From positions 1 to 5,504 of the forward strand of contig RPPD01000180.1 in NCBI GenBank assembly GCA_003818675.1: a DNA stretch of 5,504 nucleotides. The letters run 5' to 3'. Numbering within the stretch: the first letter of the stretch is position 1; every line of letters starts with the position of its first letter. Shown one piece after another: positions 1 to 5,504 of the stretch. Position numbers and translations under genes: made by a program. A model generated the notes under the pieces. It saw only the letters and a list, made by a program, of their open reading frames with translations. It did no database searches and was not told the DNA's origin. Origin of the DNA: Spirochaetaceae bacterium. GTDB taxonomy: Bacteria; Spirochaetota; Spirochaetia; SZUA-6; RPPD01.

Positions 1-364
1 AGTGATGATTATAAACACAGGGCGTGGAAAACTTATTCACACAATCGATCTCATCGAAGGGCTCAAGTCCGAAAAAATCGGTTATGCGGGACTGGATGTA
101 TACGAGGAAGAGACAGACTATTTTTTCGAGGACTTTTCCAGCTCGATCGTGAACGACGATGTCCTGTCAAGGCTTCTGACATTTCCGAATGTGCTCATTA
201 CCGCGCATCAGGCCTTTTTTACCGAGGAGGCTCTGGTCAACATTGCACAAACAACCCTTGAGAATATCAAGTTCTATTTTGAAAAGGACGAACTGCCCAA
301 CGAAATCTGCTATAACTGCTCCGAGGCCGCCTGCCAAAAAAAAGAAAAAGGGCGATGCTTCTGA
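1..364 (+). CDS. ldhA: D-lactate dehydrogenase (NAD-dependent, LdhA-type), C-terminal part; 5' end outside the window
   Basis: This is the C-terminal part of a D-isomer-specific 2-hydroxyacid dehydrogenase, most like the fermentative cytoplasmic enzyme that reduces pyruvate to D-lactate with NADH. The reading frame is open at the left edge, so the GTG and ATG at 2-7 are internal codons of the VMIINTGRG strand, not starts. Counting that Val as residue 1, the three catalytic residues of the family are visible: Arg8 (INTGRG), Glu37 (GLDVYEEE) and His69 (HQAFFT). Their spacings of 29 and 32 residues match Arg235, Glu264 and His296 of the Lactobacillus D-LDH. The FFEDFS and DDVLSRL segments resemble E. 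coli LdhA. After the PNE motif, where LdhA normally ends, the protein carries about 17 more residues with four cysteines, followed by TGA at 362-364. An A8 run (336-343) lies in this tail. Family assignment is firm. Lactate specificity over related hydroxyacids is inferred from similarity. Confidence 0.9.
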   Translation, partial: VMIINTGRGKLIHTIDLIEGLKSEKIGYAGLDVYEEETDYFFEDFSSSIVNDDVLSRLLTFPNVLITAHQAFFTEEALVNIAQTTLENIKFYFEKDELPNEICYNCSEAACQKKEKGRCF

Positions 365-440
365 CTGGTCAGGGTTCCAGTTCCCGGGCAATGGATTCAT
401 TGCTTGCAAATAGGTGGGAAAAAGCTCAGAATTAGTATAA

Positions 441-3119
441 ATGATAAACACGTCCCGGTGCAGCGCAATTACAGTTGCAGGATTTCTGCTGTTCCTCTGT
501 GTTATATCCAGCCATGGCCGGGAAGCTGTGGCACCAACAAACCCGCACATTCTCGTTCTTGATTCCTACCATATCGGATTTGACTGGTCTGATTCCGAGG
601 TCAGGGGATTTCTCGCCTCGATCACAGAAGCCTGTCCCGATGTCGATATTCCTGTTGAACACCTTGACGCCAAACGGTTTTACTCCGATGCTGACCAGCT
701 TCGCATGAAGGATTTTCTCACAGCCAAATACCGGAACATGACGGTTGATATGGTTGTCGCTTTTGACAATCCTGCCCTGGAACTTCTCATACGGTTTCAG
801 GATGAACTTTTCCCCGGGGTTCCTGTGGTATTTGGCGGTATTGCTGACTATGACCGGCTGCATGATGCGCGGAAACACATGACCGGAATCGCAGAGATCC
901 AGGATCTGGAAAATACCATTGAAATCGCTTTAAGACTGCACCCAGGTACACGCGAAGTGTTCATCCTGGAGGACGACACCTCCTCCGGTCGTTCAGGCCG
1001 GCGTGACATGGAGGCCGTATTTCCACTTTTCGGGGACAGTGTAAAATTTACATTCATGCCGCCCTTAAGTTTCAGCGAAGCAAAGGCATATATCTCATCG
1101 CTTCCCTCCCATGCGCTCGTAATTCTCCACTCATTTGCCACCGACCGACTGGGTCAAATGCTTCCAGTTCCGGAGAATACGCGGGAATTGACCGCAGGTG
1201 CCAGGGTGCCGATTTATGGCACGCATGAGCCGCGGCTTGGTTTCGGCATTATCGGCGGATACATGCTCGCCGGGGATGAGCATGGCAGACGCACTGCGGC
1301 AATTGCCAGGGATATTCTTTCAGGAAAGAACCCGGACGATATCCCTGTGGACACAGCAAGCACCAGCCAGCCGATGTTCGATTACAACGAGCTTGCCAAA
1401 TTCCGTATTCTCCGGCAATCGCTTCCCCAGGGGAGCAGGGTCATAAACGAACCGGATAACCTGTTCACCCGGTATGCCGCGGTAGTGCTGGTGACAATTG
1501 GTGTCCTCGCAATCCTTCTGACATTGTTGGGATTCCTTGTTGTTTCAAACCTGCGCCGCAGGAGGATTGAGGCAACGCTTCGTGTGAGCGAGGCAAATTA
1601 CCGGAGCGTCATTGACAACATCCAGGATGTCTTCTACCGTGCGGATGCCCAGAACAGGCTGTTACTGGGCAGTCCATCCGGGGCAAGGCTGCTGGGTTTC
1701 GCATCGTTGGAAGAAATGATGGGAATGCAGCTTGACCAGTTCTGGGATAATCCTGAGGAGCGAAGGAACCTTCTTGAAAAACTAAAGGCTTCCGAAAGTG
1801 TCGTTGACTATGAGGTCGTATTCAGGCGCAGGGATGGAACCAGATTTTATGCCTCGGTCACCACGCACGCGAATTTTGATGAGCAAGGCAGGTATATCGG
1901 GAACGAAGGAATCATCCGCGATATCACGGCGCGCAAAAAGGCCGAGGCAGAGCGGGAACTGCTCCAGCACCAATTTCTTCATTCACAGAAAATGGAGGCT
2001 GTTGGAAGACTTGCGGGCGGTATCGCCCATGATTTCAACAATACACTTAGCGCTATAATGAGTTTCGCCGAGCTTGCAAAGACCAGGGTACCCTCAGATC
2101 ATCCTGTTTCGCAGGACATATCGGAGATCCTTGCCGCCGGCACCCGAACAACCAGTCTTGTCAAGCAGCTATTGGCGTTCTCGCGCCGCCAGTCAACAGA
2201 GCCCAGGGTGATAGATATCAAACGCATGATAGGTGAGAGCGCAAGATTGCTTTCTCGGCTTCTGGGCGAGGATGTGGATTTTGTCATTCAGGCAGAGCCA
2301 GATGTCAAATGCGTGAAAATAGACCCATCCCAGTTAGACCAGATATTGGCAAACCTGGCAGTGAACGCGCGTGATGCCATGCCGGATGGCGGGACATTCC
2401 GTATCCACACATCAAACGTGATTTTTGATGAATCATTCTGCAAAAAACACCGCGGTTCGGTTGAGGGTGAATATGTGCTCCTGGAGATCAGTGACACCGG
2501 AGTCGGGATGGACCAGAACGTGCTTTCACATGCCTTTGAACCGTTTTTCACCACAAAAGATCAGCAGGTTGGAACTGGTCTGGGCCTGGCGACTGTTTAC
2601 GGCATCGTGAAACAATGGAATGGATTCATCAATGTCACAAGCTCGCCCGGCAGCGGTACCGTGTTTTCGGTGTATCTGCCATGTCATGACAGCCCGAATG
2701 ATACGGAACCTGCAGCTGCTGAATTAAATGATCGCCCGGGCACAGAGACGATACTGATGGTTGAAGACGAGGCCCAGATACTCACCGCGAGTTCCATTTT
2801 TTTGAAACGCAAAGGTTACACTGTGATCTGTGCGCCTGGTCCAGGTGAAGCCCTTAAACAGTGTGCCGAATATACAGGCGACATTGACCTCCTTGTCACG
2901 GATATAGTGATGCCCGGAATGGACGGCAAAGAACTGGCGGAAAAAATCAGCAAAGAGCGGCCGGGGATTCGTGTATTGTTCATGTCCGGATACACGGCCG
3001 ATGTGATATTAAACCGCGGAGTGATCGCCGGCAGCGCCGGGTTCATCCAAAAACCCTTCATGATCAAAAACTTCCTGTCAAAAATCCGTGAAGTGCTTGA
3101 CGCACCACGGCCAGGCTGA
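441..3119 (+). CDS. Hybrid sensor histidine kinase (periplasmic ABC-substrate-binding-like sensor, TM, PAS, HisKA, HATPase, receiver)
   Basis: This 892-residue membrane kinase senses an unknown ligand and phosphorylates itself and its own receiver. Domains in order: a signal peptide or N-terminal anchor (about 1-31, hydrophobic 12-24); a periplasmic sensor (about 32-340) opening with ILVLDSYH, typical of the ABC_sub_bind-like sensors of such kinases; one membrane helix (about 346-368) followed by RRRR (372-375); PAS (about 383-495) ending in DITARKKAE; and HisKA with the phospho-acceptor His530 in GGIAHDFNN. The ATPase has its N box at Asn642 (NARDAMPDGG), G1 at Asp685 (DTGVGM), an F box at 699 (FEPFFTTK) and G2 at 711-715 (GTGLG). 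The receiver (about 769-890) has acidic Glu775/Asp776, phospho-acceptor Asp821 (VTDIVMPGMDG), Ser849 and Lys871. All catalytic residues are present. There is no output domain or HPt, so a separate HPt or regulator is expected. The ATG is fixed by an in-frame TAA immediately upstream and by the signal peptide. No Shine-Dalgarno sits at normal distance. The ligand cannot be deduced. Confidence 0.95.
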   Translation: MINTSRCSAITVAGFLLFLCVISSHGREAVAPTNPHILVLDSYHIGFDWSDSEVRGFLASITEACPDVDIPVEHLDAKRFYSDADQLRMKDFLTAKYRNMTVDMVVAFDNPALELLIRFQDELFPGVPVVFGGIADYDRLHDARKHMTGIAEIQDLENTIEIALRLHPGTREVFILEDDTSSGRSGRRDMEAVFPLFGDSVKFTFMPPLSFSEAKAYISSLPSHALVILHSFATDRLGQMLPVPENTRELTAGARVPIYGTHEPRLGFGIIGGYMLAGDEHGRRTAAIARDILSGKNPDDIPVDTASTSQPMFDYNELAKFRILRQSLPQGSRVINEPDNLFTRYAAVVLVTIGVLAILLTLLGFLVVSNLRRRRIEATLRVSEANYRSVIDNIQDVFYRADAQNRLLLGSPSGARLLGFASLEEMMGMQLDQFWDNPEERRNLLEKLKASESVVDYEVVFRRRDGTRFYASVTTHANFDEQGRYIGNEGIIRDITARKKAEAERELLQHQFLHSQKMEAVGRLAGGIAHDFNNTLSAIMSFAELAKTRVPSDHPVSQDISEILAAGTRTTSLVKQLLAFSRRQSTEPRVIDIKRMIGESARLLSRLLGEDVDFVIQAEPDVKCVKIDPSQLDQILANLAVNARDAMPDGGTFRIHTSNVIFDESFCKKHRGSVEGEYVLLEISDTGVGMDQNVLSHAFEPFFTTKDQQVGTGLGLATVYGIVKQWNGFINVTSSPGSGTVFSVYLPCHDSPNDTEPAAAELNDRPGTETILMVEDEAQILTASSIFLKRKGYTVICAPGPGEALKQCAEYTGDIDLLVTDIVMPGMDGKELAEKISKERPGIRVLFMSGYTADVILNRGVIAGSAGFIQKPFMIKNFLSKIREVLDAPRPG

Positions 3120-3124
3120 TTCCT

Positions 3125-3162
3125 TATAATCACTTGCACCTTGGCCGCGCTCCCGCTATAAT
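3125..3162 (+). promoter_or_regulatory. Candidate sigma70-type promoter(s) for the ligase-ACT operon
   Basis: The 53-bp gap between the kinase and the ligase contains two exact TATAAT hexamers, at 3125-3130 and 3157-3162. The second lies 17 bp after TTGCAC (3134-3139), a half-matching -35 box at ideal spacing. It would start transcription around 3168-3170, only a few bases before the ligase ATG at 3173. The first has no good -35 at normal spacing; the near-consensus TTGACG at 3097-3102 is 22 bp away, which is too far. If used, the first box would give a leader of about 35 nt. The match is by eye and not tested, and read-through from the kinase gene is also possible. Confidence 0.4.
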
Positions 3163-3172
3163 TTGAAGCACT

Positions 3173-4468
3173 ATGTTTTGGAAAAAAGAAATTGAATGCA
3201 TTTCGCGTTCTGATCTGGATAAGCTGCAGGCAAAGCAGCTTGCACTTTCAGTAAAGCGGGCGGCAAACTCGGTGGTTTACAGGGAGAGATTCGCGAAGGC
3301 CGGGATTACGTCGCTTGATAACATGGAACAGCTTGCCATGTTGCCCTTCACGACCAAGGATGACCTGCGTGCCGCATTTCCCACGGGTTTTCTCTGTGTT
3401 CCCCTGGATAAGGCTGTGCGCCTGCATTCAAGCTCGGGCACTACGGGAAATCCCACAGTTGTTTATCACACCATGCATGACCTGGAGGCATGGGCTGATC
3501 TCGTTGCCAGGTCCCTTTACATGACGGGCTGCAGGCCAGGTGACGTATTCCAGAACATGATGGGATATGGTTTGTTTACCGGCGGCCTGGGGCTTCACTA
3601 TGGCGCGGAAAAACTCGGGATGCTCACCATTCCCATAGGACCAGGAAACACCCAGCGCCAGATCTGGTTCATGCAGCAGTTCAGGACTACGGTCGCGCAC
3701 ATACTGCCAAGTTATGCTTTAAGGCTTGCCCTGGCGCTTGCAGACGCGAAACTCATGCCGGGCGTGGATATAAAACTCAGGACCGTTATTATAGGTGCGG
3801 AACCGCATACGGAAGGCGTCCGGAAAAAAATCGAGGAGATGCTCTGCGTGAAGGCGTTTAACTGCTACGGGCTTTCCGAGATGTGCGGGCCTGGCGTTGC
3901 GTTTGAATGCCAGGAGCAGGACGGGCTCCATATCTGGGAGGACCACTTCCTGGTTGAGATAATAGATCCGCAGACAGGAGAGGTATTGCCCGATGGACAG
4001 GAGGGTGAACTTGTGCTCACATCGCTTGAGCGTGAGGCCATGCCTCTTCTGCGCTATCGCACGCGTGATCTTACGGCTGTAATACCCGGGCGCTGCGGAT
4101 GCGGCCGCACTCACCGCAGGATCAGGCGCATCAAGGGCCGTGATGACGACATGCTCATCATCAACGGCGTCAACTGTTTCCCGATGCAGATAGAGATGGT
4201 GCTCATGAAGATACCCGGGGTGGGCAACAACTATGTCATAGAACTGCGCAAGGAAAATCACATGGACAAACTCACGGTAAAGGTTGAGGTCCATGAAACA
4301 ATGTTCAAGGGAACCCTGGAGGACCTGGAGAAGCTTGAACAGCATATTGCCGCTCTTTTAAAAGCCGAAATTCTTTTTACGCCGTATGTCAGGCTGGTTG
4401 AACCGGGAAGTATTCCTGTAGCCGAGGGCAAGGTTAAACGGGTGATTGATCTTCGGAAGACAGAATAG
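3173..4468 (+). CDS. paaK: Phenylacetate-CoA ligase (AMP-forming aryl-CoA ligase, PaaK family)
   Basis: This 431-residue cytoplasmic adenylate-forming enzyme is expected to convert phenylacetate or a related arylacetate, ATP and CoA to the arylacetyl-CoA, AMP and pyrophosphate. Its length is typical for the family. Visible motifs are the P-loop SSSGTTGNPT (86-95), YGLSEMCGPG (232-241, adenine/aryl site), RYRTRD with Asp299 (ribose binding), a CGCGR cysteine pair (Cys308, Cys310), the hinge KGRDDDMLIINGVN (321-334), and a C-terminal AMP-binding domain ending in EGKVKRVID, where Lys420 is the likely adenylation lysine. The N-terminus fits the family's usual start, and an in-frame TGA at 3164-3166 rules out a longer form. 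The Shine-Dalgarno is weak (GAAG, 3165-3168, 4 nt from the ATG). The next gene begins 10 bp downstream. In anaerobes this pairing commonly serves aromatic amino acid fermentation or salvage of arylacetates. The exact substrate (phenyl-, hydroxyphenyl- or indoleacetate) cannot be read from the sequence. Confidence 0.93.
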   Translation: MFWKKEIECISRSDLDKLQAKQLALSVKRAANSVVYRERFAKAGITSLDNMEQLAMLPFTTKDDLRAAFPTGFLCVPLDKAVRLHSSSGTTGNPTVVYHTMHDLEAWADLVARSLYMTGCRPGDVFQNMMGYGLFTGGLGLHYGAEKLGMLTIPIGPGNTQRQIWFMQQFRTTVAHILPSYALRLALALADAKLMPGVDIKLRTVIIGAEPHTEGVRKKIEEMLCVKAFNCYGLSEMCGPGVAFECQEQDGLHIWEDHFLVEIIDPQTGEVLPDGQEGELVLTSLEREAMPLLRYRTRDLTAVIPGRCGCGRTHRRIRRIKGRDDDMLIINGVNCFPMQIEMVLMKIPGVGNNYVIELRKENHMDKLTVKVEVHETMFKGTLEDLEKLEQHIAALLKAEILFTPYVRLVEPGSIPVAEGKVKRVIDLRKTE

Positions 4469-4471
4469 GAG
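4467..4471 (+). promoter_or_regulatory. Shine-Dalgarno AGGAG that sets the ACT-protein start
   Basis: AGGAG overlaps the ligase stop codon (TAG, 4466-4468) and lies 7 nt before the ATG at 4479. This is the strongest ribosome binding site in the window. It selects ATG 4479 over the in-frame upstream ATG at 4446, which lies inside the ligase gene and would add 11 residues unlike an ACT domain. The arrangement suggests translational coupling to the ligase. Confidence 0.8.
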
Positions 4472-4478
4472 AAATCAG

Positions 4479-4907
4479 ATGGCGGAACAATTGTCTGTGT
4501 TCATGGAAAACAAGCCAGGGAAAATAGAGGCAGTCACTGGTGCGCTGTTGTCTGCAGGCGTCAATCTTCGCGGGGTGTCAATTGCGTCCAGGGGTGACTT
4601 TGGCGTACTTAAGCTTTTGCCGGACAATCCGGAAAAAGCCAGGAAAGCGCTTGTCGGTCAGGGTTTTACAGTGAGCACCCGCAAGGTCGTGATAGCAATA
4701 ATAGATGATAAACCCGGGAGCCTCCATAACCTGCTCCTGGTGCTCTCAAAAAACAAGATTAACATCAACGATTGTTACGGGATCTCAATTGAACGGGAAA
4801 AGAATGCCGCCATCGTCTTTGACATAGAAGATGCACCTGAGGCACAGGCGGTGATTGAAAAGGCCGGCATCAGGACACTGCCTGACAAAGACATCCATCA
4901 GCTTTAG
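4479..4907 (+). CDS. Tandem ACT-domain protein, partner of the phenylacetate-CoA ligase
   Basis: This small cytoplasmic protein of 142 residues consists almost entirely of two ACT domains, the ligand-binding fold of amino-acid-responsive regulators. The first spans about residues 4-66 (FMENKPGKIEAV at 8-19) and the second about 70-135 (IIDDKPGSLHNL at 74-85). Each opens with the KPG turn (Pro13-Gly14 and Pro79-Gly80) that in ACT domains lies at the ligand-binding interface. There is no catalytic or DNA-binding domain. Its start is set by AGGAG at 4467-4471, and the gene follows the ligase by 10 bp, so the two are very probably one operon. Such stand-alone double-ACT proteins often accompany PaaK-type ligases in anaerobes. 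A role in sensing an aromatic amino acid and tuning the ligase or pathway is an inference and has not been shown here. Confidence 0.88.
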   Translation: MAEQLSVFMENKPGKIEAVTGALLSAGVNLRGVSIASRGDFGVLKLLPDNPEKARKALVGQGFTVSTRKVVIAIIDDKPGSLHNLLLVLSKNKININDCYGISIEREKNAAIVFDIEDAPEAQAVIEKAGIRTLPDKDIHQL

Positions 4908-5015
4908 CAATCTGTGATACATCCGGAAATCATGCCATCAGTTGTCTGTGTGCAGAGGATGTCCGGAAAGTAGGCGAAGGCTCATTCTGTAGCTTCGCTG
5001 ATTCTGTGGCGGATT
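4908..5015. other. Convergent intergenic region between the ACT gene and the chemoreceptor gene
   Basis: This 108-bp spacer separates two genes that read toward each other. It holds an 8-mer repeated directly (TCCGGAAA at 4922-4929 and 4962-4969), a bulged hairpin (4974-4998) and an imperfect 14-mer direct repeat (4980-4993 and 4997-5010). No small ORF with a plausible start and ribosome site is apparent. Both genes need to terminate here, which makes the hairpin the best candidate. Confidence 0.6.
4974..4998. terminator. Possible weak bidirectional terminator hairpin
   Basis: GCGAA (4974-4978) pairs with TTCGC (4994-4998), and GCT (4980-4982) pairs with AGC (4991-4993), with a single bulged G at 4979 and an 8-nt loop. 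On the + strand a T-rich stretch (ATTTTATTTAT, 5013-5023) begins only about 14 nt later. On the - strand the stem is followed by CTACTTTCC. Neither side has a clean U tract, so the call rests mainly on its place between converging genes. Confidence 0.3.
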
Positions 5016-5504
5016 TTATTTATCTGAATTCATGTTGAATTTGTTTAATTCATTAATGATCTTAACCATTTGTTCCTTGCTCGTTTTCTGGCTGTCGTTT
5101 ACATTTTTGATTGCCTCACCGATGCTTCCAGTGCGGCTGTTGATTTCTGCTATCTCCGACTTGAGTGTGGAGATGGCGGCGAGAATTTCTGAAAGAGACT
5201 GCTTTACGTTGTTGCTGTCAGCCACCAGATCCGCAAAATCCTTTTTGAAGCCGTCAGAAATTGAAGAGAGCGAGACCGTGGCAGTCTGGATTTCCGTGGC
5301 GCTTTTGGAGAACTCCTCAAGGGAAAGACCGAGGGTGTCGAAAATCTCCGAGAGCTGGCCAACCTCGCTTTTTACCTTGTGGAATGCCTCTATATTGCGG
5401 GTGCTTATATCTCCTGCGTTGCGGATTGTATCGTTTATCCTGCCGACGAAATCTTTTATGGATTCAGTACTTTCCTGTGATGACTCGGCAAGTTTTCTTA
5501 TCTC
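5016..5504 (-). CDS. Methyl-accepting chemotaxis protein, C-terminal 162 residues; N-terminus outside the window
   Basis: The frame is open from the right edge to TAA (complement of 5016-5018). The GTG at 5223-5225 is therefore an internal valine, not a start. The first residues visible at the edge, EIRKLAESSQESTESI, are the conserved stretch just past the hairpin tip of the MCP cytoplasmic signalling domain, the part that contacts CheA and CheW. The remaining residues have no Pro and few Gly and form a long helix of heptad character, as expected for the descending arm of the receptor coiled coil (for example LSEIFDTLGLSLEEF and LSEILAAISTLKSEIAEI). The protein ends in NKFNMNSDK, without the C-terminal NWETF-like pentapeptide that tethers CheR/CheB in some receptors. 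Sensor and membrane segments are not visible, so the ligand is unknown. It converges on the ACT gene and is a separate transcription unit. Confidence 0.85.
   Translation of the reverse strand, partial: EIRKLAESSQESTESIKDFVGRINDTIRNAGDISTRNIEAFHKVKSEVGQLSEIFDTLGLSLEEFSKSATEIQTATVSLSSISDGFKKDFADLVADSNNVKQSLSEILAAISTLKSEIAEINSRTGSIGEAIKNVNDSQKTSKEQMVKIINELNKFNMNSDK

Noticed and set aside
2..7. GTG or ATG at the left edge as a true start
   Set aside because: These codons encode the interior of the VMIINTGRG strand of the dehydrogenase cofactor domain. The N-terminal two thirds lie outside the window.
388..403. Hairpin GCAATG-GATT-CATTGC after the dehydrogenase, considered as a terminator
   Set aside because: The stem is 6 bp with three G/C pairs and is not followed by a T run, so termination here is not supported.
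404..441. Sigma70 promoter for the kinase gene (TTGCAA 404-409, TATAAA 436-441)
   Set aside because: The spacer would be 26 bp, far from the usual 16-18, and the -10 box would overlap the start codon.
432..878. A 148-codon minus-strand frame over the kinase start
   Set aside because: It overlaps the signal peptide and sensor domain of the kinase, has no recognisable family and no convincing ribosome site.
3108..3147. Inverted repeat CGGCCA / TGGCCG flanking the kinase stop, considered as a terminator
   Set aside because: The stem is only 6 bp with a 28-nt loop, there is no T tract after it, and it spans the candidate promoter elements.
3719..4345. A 208-codon open frame on the minus strand inside the ligase gene
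   Set aside because: It lies wholly opposite a well-supported ligase with family motifs throughout, and its translation has no recognisable domain. It is an antisense shadow.
5016..5225. A free-standing 69-residue coiled-coil protein starting at GTG 5225
   Set aside because: The same frame stays open to the window edge and carries the conserved MCP tip sequence, so this is only the end of a larger receptor.

Overview
The window shows a mid-GC, Gram-negative-type bacterium with a fermentative, motile lifestyle. The signs are a fermentative D-lactate dehydrogenase, a periplasmic-sensing hybrid histidine kinase, a phenylacetate-CoA ligase paired with a tandem-ACT protein (a pairing common in anaerobes), and the end of a chemotaxis receptor. 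These features fit spirochaetes, deltaproteobacteria-like anaerobes or the Lentisphaerae/Kiritimatiellae group. No marker gene is present, so the phylum is left open.

Layout. (1) 1-364, + strand: the C-terminal third of a D-lactate dehydrogenase, cut by the window start, with an unusual four-cysteine tail. (2) 441-3119, +: a complete 892-residue hybrid sensor kinase made of a signal peptide, a periplasmic substrate-binding-protein-like sensor, one membrane segment, PAS, HisKA, HATPase and a C-terminal receiver. (3) 3173-4468, +: a complete phenylacetate-CoA ligase, preceded by a short AT-rich gap with two exact TATAAT boxes. (4) 4479-4907, +: a small protein with two ACT domains, 10 bp after the ligase and almost certainly co-transcribed with it. 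(5) 4908-5015: a convergent intergenic stretch with a bulged hairpin and an imperfect direct repeat. (6) 5016-5504, - strand: the C-terminal 162 residues of a methyl-accepting chemotaxis protein whose N-terminus lies beyond the window.

How the genes fit together. The ligase and ACT protein form a clear two-gene unit for activating arylacetates (phenylacetate-type acids), with the ACT protein as a likely amino-acid-responsive partner. The kinase may be transcribed with or independently of its neighbours; nothing in the sequence ties its ligand to lactate or arylacetate metabolism. The chemoreceptor belongs to a separate transcription unit. I see no mobile element, CRISPR array, tRNA or rRNA, and no convincing new system. 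The points most worth a second look are the cysteine tail on the dehydrogenase and the very short or absent leaders of two genes.
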